Shown here: in pieces, positions 1 to 12,280 of the stretch | Layout of the letters: every line of letters begins with the position of its first letter | How positions within the stretch are numbered: position 1 is the first letter of the stretch | Assembly (NCBI GenBank): GCA_014773175.1 | Contig: VXCM01001353.1 | Span: 1-64,000, forward strand | Reading direction: 5' to 3' | Source of the DNA: Lucifuga dentata | Lineage: Eukaryota; Chordata; Actinopteri; Ophidiiformes; Bythitidae | DNA: 64,000 nt | Translations under genes and position numbers: made by a program | Notes under the pieces: model-generated | Told to the model about the DNA's origin: nothing | Database searches by the model: none | What the model saw: only the letters and a program-made list of their open reading frames with translations

Positions 1-168
1 CCGCCCTACCTGTGATTTAAAGACTGGGTTGATTAATCCAAATTATATTGCATGTCTGTTCAGGGAAAGCATTCAGATGAATCACAACAGCCAAAGGGGA
101 GCGTACAGTGGCTCTAACAAATAAAAGCAGAGAATGAGGAAAAGGGAGGAAGAGATTGAATGGCTTAC

Positions 169-301
169 TCCATGCTCCCAGCCATCAGCAGGAAAAGGTT
201 GTAGATATGTGAGAAGATGAAGAGGAAGAGGATGGCGCTGAAGAACATTGTCATCCAGGAGCCATGATCCTCGCGGAACATTTTCAGGCGCAGGTATCGA
301 C
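169..301 (-). CDS. tmem117: tmem117, second coding exon (gene continues off left edge)
   Basis: This exon of transmembrane protein 117, a multi-pass membrane protein, lies on the minus strand. It reads RYLRLKMFREDHGSWMTMFF and then a hydrophobic helix ending in NLFLLMAGSM, close to the human TMEM117 segment as I know it. The acceptor is ctatag just above 301, and the donor is GTAAGC at 168-163. It starts in phase 1: the lone G closing the upstream exon (11,933-12,235) joins GT here to give Gly, so the two exons read QLFG-RYLRLK without a break, which supports the pairing. The remaining exons, encoding most of the protein, must lie beyond position 1. Family known; molecular function is poorly defined and none is inferred here. 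Confidence 0.9.
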
Positions 302-3300
302 CTATAGGGAGCATGACAAGGACACTGCTGTCAGTGGCTGTTCAAACAGCATGTCAACCTTTTAACATGCATGGCCACAAAATAAAGATGAAAGGAAATA
401 AATTAGTTGCATAGATCAATAATGTCCTATTCTGTCAGATGTGTGCCCTTTAGCAAATAAATTATGATTAAATACCACTTTGAGGTGTCACTTCTCTAGC
501 CTGAAGTAATTGTCTTTTCCTTAACAATTCCAACATTTATGCTGTTGATGTACTAACAGTCATTATTTCAAAGGTGAATTCCTCAATCAGTCCTTACCAA
601 GAATATTCTACTCATTCATCTGGTAAATGTTGTCAGTACAGTAATGCTTCACTTGTGTTTTATGATGTGAGTTCTGCGTGATTAGAGCAATTATTCAAAT
701 ATTTATGACCTGTGGTGTTTTCTTCATACTGTCCTGCCTTTGAATCAAATTATGGAGAAATATCTCTCTGGCAGAGCATGAGATTGATTCAGATATGCAA
801 CCCACTTCAGAGAATACATAATCACACAGGCTTGTCCTCTAGTGACATCGCTCAGCAACACTCCTGAAGACAACAAGGTCTATGGTACCACTGTTTTGGC
901 TGTTGTACCTTGAAAATATTACAAAAAGTTCAAAGGTCATCCGTGGCTTGTTGCTGTATGTGTTTTTTGTCTTTCAATATTCTCTACTATTGAACCCATG
1001 ATAGCTTGCAGCCTAAGGATCTCTATGTATAAAATTGCTTCTTGTGTATATGACAATAGTTCTTGAATCTCAAAAAAAGGGCTCTCATTTTACAGCATTG
1101 TCAGAGCTGAAAAAGTATATATAAAATACAGTACAAACAGTGAGAGATCTGAATAATAAATATGTTATATGCAATTAAGTATGCATAACATAATTATACA
1201 ACAGCTGTCAGTCCTTTATCTACCTCCCACACTGCTCATGTAACAGAAGCAACCTATCACATCATTTTTGACAAAACTCCTGTTTGTGTTGTTATTATCA
1301 CCATCATTCAGGTCAAATTGATTCAGTAAGAAAAATAAAATAAAATAACTTTATTGGGATATTTGCATGCAACTCTGACAATATTAACAATATTGTCAGT
1401 CATGCAACTCTGACAATATAGTGAACCCAACAAACTAGAGCTGAAAGGATAATATTAGCCAACAGTCAACCTTACTCAAAGATTATTTCTTTTATTATTA
1501 TTATTATTATTATTATTATACCTTAATTTTACAATTCCTACAAAGCAGGGTGTCCCTCTGTTTCTCCTCTGCAAGCTGTGATCCAGTGCCAGAAGCAGCC
1601 ATCATCCTGTTTTTCTCTGCTCCAGCTCAGTCTGCCTCCGTTTGAGTTGCAGCTCCTGGGAGAGCTCATTGCGTTTTGTATCCACATACACACAACCACA
1701 AAGACAGTACAGCAGAATGCTCCATTTATTTTCCCATTACAGCCTTTCTGATCTACTCACCAATAGCTTAACATGCTGCTCAGTCTCAGCTTGCTCACTT
1801 TTGTCTTTCTGACTGCTACACACGTTAAAAACAAAGATGCTAAGATTCCAACAGGCGTGATGAGCTTTGCTGAGTTAATTTGTAGTCATGAAAAATACCT
1901 CCTTCCCACTGTAGATTCACGCTTTAATGTATGATTTGAACTATTATTTACTTATTCAAGAAAATGCAAACTCGAATATTTCCTTGATAACAATGTGCAA
2001 TCTCAATGTTTCTGAAGCTGTTGCAAACCAAAGTATGCATTCCTAATGTGAGACCACACCATACGTCTTGCTCTGTGGTACTTCAGGGTTCATCACAGCT
2101 GCATAATTGAATTGACTTGCATGGGTGAACTTAATTGCCTTCAGTGCCAATGAGCCCTGGCTTAGATGTAAGTGCACACTGTGTATCGGCAGATCTGACT
2201 TTTAAAGTGGCAAGCTGCATCAGCGAGCATGGCAGCCCACTCACAGCCCATTGGGTGGGATTTAACTAGGAGGTGATTCAAGACTGTTCAGCCAAGTCAT
2301 TTAAATCAGCACACCTCCCAACAGTAGAAGACCCGATAAGGAATGATTCATGAGTACTCTCTACTAAGAGGCTCAGCCCAGTATGGAACATTACACATGG
2401 ACCAGGCATCCTCATACACACAAACACAAAAATAATCAGGGAGACACGTTAGCTTATTTTCTCTTAATTTCAACGCATGCATTGAAACCTAAATTCTAAT
2501 GCAGGTCAGTTTTGTTAATTCAAAACCATTTCATGTAGCTCGAGATCATTTCCACCTTCCCTCAAAAATGAAAATCAAATCTGTAGCAATGTCTCCATCT
2601 ACTGGTGATGATACACTGACACATTGATAGAACAATGCAGTCACATCCTTACCTCCNCACACACACACACACACACACACAGACACACACAACACACACC
2701 CTTCATGTCCGAAATGCAAAAAAAATGGTGCCTTCAGACTCACATGGGACCAAGTTATTGTTATTGTTCCACAACTCACAAGTATGTCTCAAGTCTTGAC
2801 AATCAAGTCCCAAGTCAATTCCCAAGTCAATGCAGGCAAGTCACAAGTCAAGTCTCACGTCAAAACTGACAAGTCCAAGTCACAAGCCCTGCATTTTGAG
2901 TTTCAAGTCTTAAACAAATCCTACATTTAATGCCAGAGTTACGATTTACAAAAATCAAATTGCATGTATTACGATATGACTAAAAATGTGATATTTCAGT
3001 GCAATTTAACATGAAATGAAAAAGAGGCTATTCTCACTTTGAGGGTGCCCTTCTCTCTCACTTCAGTTTGGATGATGTGTTCTGCATGTTGTAATATTTT
3101 TGTTGCTCCATAAAATGTAGCCAACAATAACAGTGGCTATAATCCTTGGTAGATAACTTCAAAGAGGTTTTGCAACTGTTGTTTCAACCTGTCATAGTCA
3201 CGTGCAACTTGATGGGCTGTCTGAGCTAATTCACTGCTTTTAATTGATTTAACCTGGCTTGGGAAACTTGAAGTACTTCTGCATCAAAAGGCTTAAGTTT

Positions 3301-3946
3301 GAGTGAAGTCATAAAATCTAGTCACAAGTCTTTTTTGAACATGTCAAGTCTCATGACAGCAAATGTGTGACTTCAGTCCTAGTCCTAGTCATGCGACTTG
3401 ATACTGCTGGTTATTGTTACAATCCTTCAATAAAGCAGCTAGGAACTAAGTGTCTTTTTCAATTTGAGAATAATCCTTATGAAACGGAAACGTTTTTAAA
3501 TTCCCTCCTGATCGTAATCTGGAGATACAAACTGACAAGCCTACATTTTTATTTCTTTATTTTTTTTAATTAATAATAATATTAATAAAATAATATAAAT
3601 TTGGGAAACTTACAGGCTATAAAGTCATTACAGTATCTACCAGAATTACAACGGTAATCACAGGAAACAGAAGAGCCTTGGATGCCAGACAGTTGAAAAC
3701 TAGTACAGGCCATGAACATGCAAACATGTAAAAACATTACATGCTAGCTGAATCTGTTTATTATATTAGACACATCCATATGTGCACACAAATCAATATA
3801 TTTCCTCATTCACTCATCTCACACACATACACACACAGAGTCACAGTTAAGGCAGGTCCAACAGCTCCAGACATATGAGAAGCACACAGCTGGTGGAGGA
3901 GGAGGAGTGAAGGCGACCTGAGACGGGATCGTCGTCTCAATTGATC
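302..3946. other. tmem117 intron, left part; no gene seen
   Basis: AT-rich intronic sequence without a supported coding exon. It holds a (TTA)n run at 1,491-1,519, a (CA)n run with an assembly 'n' at 2,657, and a CAAGTC-rich interspersed repeat at about 2,766-3,405 (listed separately). Confidence 0.6.
2766..3405 (-). repeat. GACTTG-rich interspersed repeat, copy 1
   Basis: Both ends of this block are packed with CAAGTC/AAGTC words. The stretch beginning AAGTCACAAGCCCT near 2,877 is matched, in reverse complement, near 39,130-39,180 by a second copy. That shared, non-simple stretch makes it an interspersed repeat family rather than a local microsatellite. The family is not identified. Confidence 0.55.
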
Positions 3947-6222
3947 ATGATACTACATGTCATCAACAACTCTGACATGAATAAAGAGGGTAAGTACAAT
4001 CTAAATTGAATACTTGAATTTGGAATGTTGCTTTAACATACAAGAGAGGGGCCACATAGCAGCAGCTTCCTATTAACCCATATAAAAAAAAATAAAAAAA
4101 ATAGGCTAAACTTGTTAAGGATGTATTTAAATCCTATAATCAATAAATAATGTCCATTAATAATGCCAGCGTAGCATTAACATCATATACTGTACAGTGA
4201 TACTCATTTCACATTTTATTATTATTGCTAACAGTGTAGTGGCATAATGACAATTTCTGGGTATGTTTAAAGCAACATTTTATGACATTTGCTAATTCTG
4301 AAAGTTCTGAAAGATGAACTCAATTAACAGATTAAACATTATTACTTAAAAAGTTTGCCTTTTAGTCCTGTCTGTGGTCGCTGACAGGCAGGCAGAGAGA
4401 ACAGAACGATATGAAATGTGATGAAAGCAAATGTTACTCTCTGCTCAGCTGAGCAAAATGAATGTATTATCTCTGATTAACTGCAAACAGAGTCTGACAT
4501 ATTGGATGCAACAGACAAACAGTTCCCAGCTTTCATTGTTCGCAATAGACAGTCAAGCACTCACTTCCTGGACACGCTGCTGATGCTTGGAGACTATGGA
4601 GACAGCTCAGCTTGGGCTTTACTGTAAACATAAAGGGCTCTATAGTAAGAGTGAGTGAACACATCTTATTAGATACTCAATGAGAGCACGGCTTAAATAA
4701 TGTCTGACTACAACTTATTCAATATTACTGTATAATGTAATTACTAAAATTCACATATAGCACAGAAGAAGAGTGATACAGCCTGAATGATAAAGACAGA
4801 CACTACAAAATGCATTGTGCACACATTGCTTCTAATTACAATATATGGGTTTTTAGTTTGCAATCTCACCACAATGACTTCCCACACAAGAACAATCAAA
4901 ATCACCATTTACAAGTGTATCAATCAAACTGGACATCAATCTTTACGTCAAAATACAACTGGATTATATAAGGTGAAAACTGTTTGTGTATTTTTTTTTT
5001 TTAAATGTTTACCAGACAGAATTAGACATTTTGAATACCAGAGGTAGTTTGGGATTAGTTAGCTATTGTTTTCTGTGACTGAAAGTGTACCTGATATATC
5101 ATTATTGTCATCAACACCAACATTAAGAATTATATACACGGTCCTGTATGACACAGAATTTTTGAAGTGTTACTGAATATAACAGCAAAACTGACTCTTC
5201 CCTCTCTTCTTCAAATCGCAGAGCAGTTTCTGGAGTTTCTGAATGAGTCAACAACATTCTGCAGCCAGTTTGAGAATGGCAAGTGGTATTGCTATGTCCT
5301 GCTGGTCCTCTTCAGTTTCGCGCTTCCTGTGGGCATTGTGGGAAATGTAGCGGCACTAATCAACTACACTTGCTTCAGGAAGACCTCGAGCACCAGCAAC
5401 ATTTTTCTGTTCAACCTGGCCCTGTGCGATTCAGCCTGGATCCTCACACTCCCCTTCAGCATCTACTTTGCCCTCCAAAGGCCCTACCTTAAAGACATAC
5501 AGATTTTTTGCCAGTTCAAGAAGATCTCTTTCAACATCAATATATATGGCAGCATCTTCTTCCTCACTCTTATCAGTTTTGACCGTTATGTTGGAACTGT
5601 CCACCCTATCAGTTCTCTCCGGTGGTGGGATGTGGGTAAAGCCAAGCTATGCTCAGTCTGCACATGGGTCCTGCTAGTTCTGGGTTCCATTCCCGACTTC
5701 TTTGTAACCTTTGCTATTCAGCGGCCAGGAAACGTCACTGTGTGTATGGACCACATCCAGGGCCCTTTTGTCTACGTCAAGACAATCACCATTATCCGAA
5801 CATTGGTGGGTTTCCTCCTGCCGTTCAGTGTCATGCTGAGTTTTTACATAATGACAGTGCGTGTGCTAAGGCATCTCCCAAGGGGAAGAAGATGCAGAGG
5901 TGCCCAGCAAGCAAGAAGGAAGCCAATGCAGCTTATCACTGCTGCCCTGCTTGTCTTTGTGGTCTCTTTTGTGCCCTACCATGTCATGGTCATCACCCTG
6001 GTGTGCATGAGGATCCAAGACCAGGTCACAACATTGAACACCAATGTCCTCTATGCCTCATATGAGTTCTTAGAGGCCATATGCAGTGTAAGCAGCTGCA
6101 TGGACCCAATACTGTATATTCTGGCAAGTGAGCAGTTCCAGAGGAGGTTGCTGGCCTTGAGAAGAGATCAGTACAGGAGGCTGTGCTGCAGAGCCAGCAG
6201 GAGGGTTGGGGTAATTGGCTAA
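3947..6222 (+). CDS. P2Y-like class A G-protein-coupled receptor, two coding exons
   Basis: Predicted seven-helix plasma-membrane receptor of 347 aa, encoded by 3,947-3,989 joined to 5,222-6,222. The main exon has no in-frame ATG before the second extracellular loop, but opens at a clear acceptor (pyrimidine tract, then cgcag). The upstream exon starts ATG at 3,947 and ends at a perfect GTAAGT donor (3,990). The phases match (1), giving 348 codons with the stop. Visible family marks: N-terminal sequons at residues 7 and 22, GN in TM1, LALCD in TM2, Cys111 for the conserved disulfide, DRY at 135-137, FVPYH in TM6 and DPILY in place of NPxxY in TM7. HPISSLRW and the TM6/TM7 motifs point to the purinergic P2Y-like delta group; ligand and exact orthologue are not established. 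A poly-A signal AATAAA lies at 6,472. The whole gene is inside a tmem117 intron on the opposite strand. Confidence 0.85.
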
Positions 6223-6471
6223 ATAAGAAGATTTGATGCATGACTTTGTACGGTAGTTGTCTTAAATTGCCCTGGTTGTATCACAATAATACATGTGCCA
6301 GTGGCAGATGTTAATGATACAATTATTGTGGTCTTAAGTATGCTGGTAAGCTGCAATATTGTTGAACTGGAATGGAAAAACAAACTACTGTTGCTGCAGC
6401 CATATTATAGTTAGCATGACTAAAACATTTCATTAGACCTTTTACTACATATTAGCACATTTCAGTATTGT

Positions 6472-6477
6472 AATAAA
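6472..6477 (+). terminator. candidate poly-A signal of the P2Y-like receptor gene
   Basis: AATAAA lies 250 bases after the receptor stop codon on the same strand. This is position and motif only; no transcript evidence is available. Confidence 0.45.
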
Positions 6478-8056
6478 ATATTCGGTAACACATTACAGTA
6501 ATAACAACATAGTAATGTGGCAAAATAATGGTTGAGACAGGTTGATTATATGGTAATATCCTGTAATTGCAGAAGTAATGACATTATAATGTCTTGTAAT
6601 TACTCTGAGCATATTTTAATCATATTAATTTTTTATTATTATTTTTTTATGTGTAGCATATTTGTTGATCAATGGAAAGTTAGACTTTTGCTGTCATGAA
6701 ACACTTAGTAGCAGAAAAATGTAACCTAAATCGGTTTTGGTCTCAATTTCCTTCATTTTTCAACAGCTGTGGATATAGAAACCATTACACTGTCAAACTC
6801 TGATTGATAGATATTAACAAAAAAGACCATTATTTTGCTGATTGATGGTCTCTACGGAGTTAAGTCAGACTTGCCTTTGGATCAGCATTATGGTCATATT
6901 ATTCATTTGCAGCAGTGTTGGGATTATAGTGTTATCAACCAGCCCTGCAAAACTCCCAAAAACACCTCCTGATCAAATATTTTGCTTGTAGTGCAGTGAA
7001 TTGGATACCGGATGTGGAAAAGGAGAGGAAAACACTGAATAACCAAAACATGGCTCATGTTTGGCCATGATGGAAACCATCATATCCATAATGATTATTG
7101 AAACATAGATAGCAGTCTTTTTGTTGCCTTTACCTCTTCTTGTATTACAGCCATGTCACTTCACACACACACAGGATACATATCGTAAAAAAGAATATTT
7201 TCATTTATTTTGGGTTCCAGTATGTGGGTCTGTATCTGATTTGAATTTAAGCATCACATCAACAAATCCTGCACTCCTTAGGGATCCTAATAAAACTTTC
7301 TCTCAAAATTAAACCCTGTGTGCAAAGAGCCTGAGCTATTGCTGTGCTGCCTTGTGTACACACTCGTATTGCCATCCATCTCACATTTGCTGAGGCACAG
7401 AGTCACTGAGGGTTTGGGAACAGCCATGACTACGGTCAGAAGAGTCCCCAGAGCTGGACCCCTCTGTAACTAGGTGTCTGGATAATAAATCAGAGGTTGG
7501 AAGTGACAACAGACTCCCTCAGCAGGGACACTGCAGCAAGTAGGGCTGAAACACAGAGAGCTGCTGCTGTACCACTGAACCTGTTCTTTTCAGCAGCCTG
7601 TTAAATCATTTAACTTTGCTATTTCTGGCTTGGCTCTGCACCAAAAGAATCATATATTTTAAATATACAAGCAATTTACTTTGGCTCATTCACCTTTGTT
7701 TGCGAACTCTTGTCATTACTGCTCTGAGTCCATGTCTCTCTCTGTACATGTTATTATTCAGCAAGCTACTACAAAGTCAGGTGATATTTGCTTTTGCCTC
7801 ATTTTAAAACTCACACAAATAAAACACACACACACACCATTCATTCCTATACTGCTATCCCCACCCACTGCGCTCACTGCACTTTAAACAACAGCCACAG
7901 TGTCATACATAAGCCATCTCCACTTTTGCATGGCACAATGATAACATACGACAGAACCCAGATGGCATCCTCCAGGCTACAACCACCAAGATCAGGAAAA
8001 GGGGACAAGAGGCTGCAAGAACTGCATGACAACCAAAGATATGTCTCATGCTCACA

Positions 8057-8087
<31 letters not shown>

Positions 8088-9244
8088 TCTCACTCACACA
8101 CACAGCTCAGCAGCACAGCCAACGATGTCAACATTTTTATGATGAAAGAAAACAGGATTCCACATTACAGTCACTTTTTCTTATGATGTTCACACTATTC
8201 TGGAAGCCTTCAATGACTCATATGACTCGTATTAGCAATGCAAAGTCGGGTTTAATATGATTAAGACAGCTTTTTACATGACTCAAAGTTACCCTTCAAT
8301 TTACCTTGCAGAACTGGCTTATTTTGAAGAGACACAGGTGCATATATTATGTTAATTTATGGAATGAGGATGTACAAAAAGAAATGAGAAGCAGTTTTCC
8401 TTCCCCATAACGGAGATGGGCAGTAAGATAGTAACACTTAACAATGTTGTATTGGTTGTATTGATATACAACACTGTAACATAAAAAAATGATAATAATA
8501 ATAAGTGTAAAAGTAGTGTTTTATTTTTGAAAATGTACACAGTGTAACTAAACACGATCATGGAATGAAAATATATATAAAATAAACAGCAACTGCACAT
8601 TTTTGAATGAAATGTTAAAAATATTACAAATCTGTTTTTAAATACTTCAATTGCATGTACCTGACATTTATCTATGCTGCGTCACCTTTTTAGTGAGCCA
8701 CCTCAAGGCACATGTGTGTTTCATTGACCCCGTCTGGACCCCCAGTGGATATTTTCTGCAATTGTACAAAACATTTTTTTGTCCAAGTGGCAGCAAAAAA
8801 TCTTTTGTAAGAGAACATATCTGCAACCTACTGCAAAATCTTTGACCATGATTGGCCAAAAGGAGTTTTAGATTGTTGTGTTAAATTTAAAATGAGTGTC
8901 TTAATCTAATTCATTCAGAGCACAAACTACATAGAAACTGGTATAGATGGCTCACAAACCTGGTGGGACCTGTTTTAATACAAACACATTATGACAGCCA
9001 GTCTCCTTCTGAATGACTCTCAAAGTTACTGGCTGTCACCCACTTCATTAGAGAGCACACACAGCCTGGAGTGGTTTCTTAGAAGAGCATAGGTCATTTC
9101 TTCATGGAGTCTTAACTGCATAATCTGTCAAAGCTACTCATCATCTTCAGCTTGTTCTGTTTTTCTCTTTAGGACCAAATCCACAACAATACACTGTACC
9201 TCTGCCCATTCTAACAACATGACTTATAGATATAAAGGTCAGGA

Positions 9245-9245
<1 letters not shown>

Positions 9246-9288
<43 letters not shown>

Positions 9289-9312
9289 NAAAAAAAAAAA
9301 AAAAAAAAAAAA
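9246..9312. repeat. poly-A tract with single-N assembly join
   Basis: A run of A interrupted only by 'n' at 9,289. Its true length is unknown because the assembly join lies inside it. Confidence 0.9.
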
Positions 9313-9970
9313 CGCACAAAATCCCCAGAGCGACAAGGTGTAATTCACTGTAAAGGTTTTCTAGGTCACTATAAATGATAAATGCAGGGCAGGGTATATG
9401 TCAGTTTGCAAAACTGTCTGGTCTTAATTTTGTGACAACCTTATGTAGTATTAAGCATGACTGCACATCATAGGAGTCTGTACAATTAAACACCACAGTG
9501 ATTCTATTATATTTGTAAAAAGGAAGTTTAAAACACCTCATCGAAAAACACCAGAGATTACACTTTTAAACTGTTATTTCATGTTACTCAGAGCTCTTCA
9601 CGAAACACTTCACAAAGTTCATGTTCTATTCAGAATTGTTCCCACATGCCTGCATACCAGAGGCTGAAGAGCAGAGAACGAAGTGGATGGTGCTCTGCAG
9701 GGTTGTTCATTATTACCAACATCATATTGTGCAGTATATTGGTCAAATTGGTGTGGGCCTGTGTGACCGATCTATAAATGACAGTTTTTGCACTCAGCCT
9801 AGTTCTATAAAACAGGTCTTATGCCCTGCCTGGTTTTAAATATAACTCCTTCATTGAAATATTGTGCAGGACACGTTGCCTCTTCAACTCTCAACATCCA
9901 GCTCTCTCTCACTGTTCTCTTCATCTATCCAAAGCATAAAAACACGTGGATCTATACACCTACGTGTGTA

Positions 9971-9972
<2 letters not shown>

Positions 9973-10010
<38 letters not shown>
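9973..10010. repeat. (CA)n microsatellite
   Basis: About 19 uninterrupted CA units, followed by further degenerate CA-rich sequence to about 10,080. Confidence 0.95.
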
Positions 10011-10012
<2 letters not shown>

Positions 10013-11142
10013 CATACACACGCACAGAAAATATCACCCTTTCTCCCACATGTACAAACACTCACACACACCCACACAAAGCACAAACCATTGTTCTGAG
10101 GCTTGGTGAAGTGCATATCTGGCTCCAGTATGAGCTGAACTCTTTGTCTGTACCCTCAGTCACAAAAAGTGCACATTAAAGGCCTGATCTGGATACACTG
10201 GCCTTTAGTGTAAAATCTCAACGTGATCTGACTTAAGTTCATGAAACACCCATCTTAATTGCTTTTATTAATGAGTCATTCAATTTAACCAGAAAGGTTG
10301 GAAAAAAAGATCAGATTACTTAACTTGTTCTTTCTTTATTTTCCATTTTCTGGTTGTGAAACTTTCATTCAACAGCTGCTTTCATGTGACGTTGACTATA
10401 ACATTCATTTCTGTTTTCAAGAGGTGGATAACAACTGTAAATTTGTTACATAGAAATGAAATGTCCAATCTATCTATTTCTTTTTTTTTTTTTAATTAAA
10501 AATCACTATGTCACTCTTAGAAATTGCATATGAACCTGAAGCATGAAGTGATTCCCCAGTGTAAACTCTGTATTCTAAGTAAGGAAACAATAACTTCAAA
10601 GAAATTATTGCAATTTGAGAAGAACATGGTATTATAAGATCATCTAACTCTCTCCTGTGTACAGGAAAACCACTTTCTTTTCCACTTCCCCTCATAGTAA
10701 AGATTGTGTACTCGTCGCAAAAAGTATGTCACCNCCACCACCACCACCACCACCACCATCACCACCATTCTAATGGTTAATTCCAAGAAGATAAACCATG
10801 ATAGCTAACAATATCCAGGCCTAAGCGAATTGTGAAGTGAGAAGGAAATGAAAAGTGTGAGTTGAATAGGAAGCACTCTGAAAGTTGAAACAAATGAAAG
10901 GCTGATGAGATTGCAACCACTGCCTTTTCAGAGCAGGGTGACAAAGGGTGAGGTGAAGGGAGCAAGAGAGCAACAGCAGAGAAAAGATGAGGCTGTAATG
11001 GGGGATGAGAAAGATGGCAAGCAATTGAAAAATAAGAGGAAATGTATTAAGGATGTGTGAGAGGTGAAGACAGTGACTGAACTGAAAATATGCTGCATAA
11101 AGCAGATGATGAATGTCTTGTGGAAAGAAAAGTTTTCTGAGG

Positions 11143-11400
11143 CTTTGGTTCTCAACCTGGGGTTTGGGGGTCACATGACAATGTGTGGTTGTGATCTGTT
11201 ATAGGATAGATAATAAAGACTTATACTTTTACATATTTAGCATTATGTTGATTAGGTCTTATTTTGGAATGTTTTTTGCGAGTGAGAAAGTCATTCTTTG
11301 GTTGAATTCTACATGAACCTACACAAAATCATGGATGGGGTTGCGAGTCGTTCTCACTTCTTTTTAAGGAGTCACATGGCAAAAAGTTTGAGAACCACAG
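11143..11400. mobile_element. small non-autonomous hAT-like element
   Basis: The block begins CTTTGGTTCTCAACCTGG and ends with AAGTTTGAGAACCACAG. The inverted ends share TGGTTCTCAA and, further in, GTCACATG against CATGTGAC. Ends of the form CAGnGGTTCTCAA are typical of small hAT-type elements in vertebrates. No coding capacity. A clear 8-bp target-site duplication was not seen, so the ends may be decayed or offset by a few bases. Confidence 0.6.
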
Positions 11401-11932
11401 GAAGAATAAGCCATAAAAAAGTTAGAATTATACTGTTTGCTGAAAGAATTCAAGCCCTTTTCACCTTAAAATCTGCATAATGCATTGATATGTATAATGC
11501 ATTAGAAGAGATTACAATAGAGCACATCTATCTCAAATATAAAACATTCTATGATTGGGTAATACTTTTCTTTGCTCATCTAAACTTTGTTCCACTCTTC
11601 ATATTGTCTTTTGTCTCATTGCTTAACCATTTTAACAACATACTAATAAATTCAAAAATAATTTGCAAATAGTATTTGACCCAGATCTGGTGTTATATTC
11701 TCTCCTATACACAAGGGAAGTTGTGTGTAGGAGAGAAGACACAAAAATGAAAGCCGATTGATGGGAAATAATAAATCTCTTGTGTTACATTATAATACAC
11801 ACAAACATCATGTGTAAAGTGAGTTTTTTATTAATGTACATCTACAAACAAAGCCACTCAAAGGAAGGCCCCCTCCCCTACGTAGAACCATTACTCTGCA
11901 CATTCCACAGCATTATTCTGTGCATGACTTAC

Positions 11933-12235
11933 CAAAGAGCTGGCGGTGGAATATAAACTTCCCAGCTAGCAGGCCTGTGATAATGGCCAGTATCCAGCAT
12001 ATGACTTTCAGGACATTCCATCCTCCACCTGGGTACTTGTTGAATAGGAAGGAGAAGCAGTTCCCTACAACAATTATATTGGCCTCTGTCTGACTGTGAG
12101 AAACAGGGTCCTCAGCAAAGATGAGGAAGTTAAAGAAGGTGACTAAGTAGGCCACAATCAGACGTGACCAGGGGTGTTGAAAATAGTAGCGAAAACAGGC
12201 ATTTATTTCCATCCTGCTGAGGCCCCCAGCCACAC
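11933..12235 (-). CDS. tmem117: tmem117, first coding exon
   Basis: This is the N-terminal coding exon of TMEM117. The start ATG is at 12,212-12,210, and 12,213-12,235 is 5' UTR. The protein opens MEINACFRYYFQHPWSRL, followed by a hydrophobic segment, the motif AEDPVSHSQTEAN, and a second hydrophobic segment ending HRQLFG. Human TMEM117 begins with a shorter lead but shares FRYYFQHPWSR and AEDPVSHSQTEAN. The donor is GTAAGT at 11,932-11,927 and the frame leaves phase 1. A longer reading from a GTG at 12,233 is not the start: a splice acceptor (tttcag) sits at about 12,236, so at least one upstream noncoding exon exists. The pyrimidine tract of this acceptor is a (CT)n microsatellite. Confidence 0.93.
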
Positions 12236-12237
12236 CT

Positions 12238-12238
<1 letters not shown>

Positions 12239-12276
<38 letters not shown>
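12239..12276. repeat. (GA)n microsatellite abutting the tmem117 splice acceptor
   Basis: About 19 GA units on the plus strand. Read on the minus strand this is a (CT)n tract directly before tttcag, the acceptor of the first coding exon of tmem117, so it serves as the pyrimidine tract. Confidence 0.9.

Positions 12277-12280
<4 letters not shown>

Larger units (their letters stand above)
6478..11932. other. tmem117 intron, right part; no gene seen
   Basis: Intronic sequence with no supported exon. Contents: CT/CA simple repeat at 8,055-8,104, poly-A with an 'n' at 9,246-9,312, (CA)n at 9,973-10,010, (CCA)n with an 'n' at 10,731-10,758, and a small hAT-like inverted-repeat element at 11,143-11,400. 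Apparent short reading frames through the CA tracts are low-complexity. Confidence 0.6.

Noticed and set aside
5167..5221. N-terminal extension of the receptor from a GTG at 5,167
   Set aside because: GTG is not a likely start in a vertebrate gene; the segment contains the intron's pyrimidine tract, and a clear acceptor ends at 5,221.
12213..12233. TMEM117 start at GTG 12,233
   Set aside because: An ATG lies at 12,212 in the same frame and agrees with the usual N-terminus; the upstream part is 5' UTR next to the acceptor.
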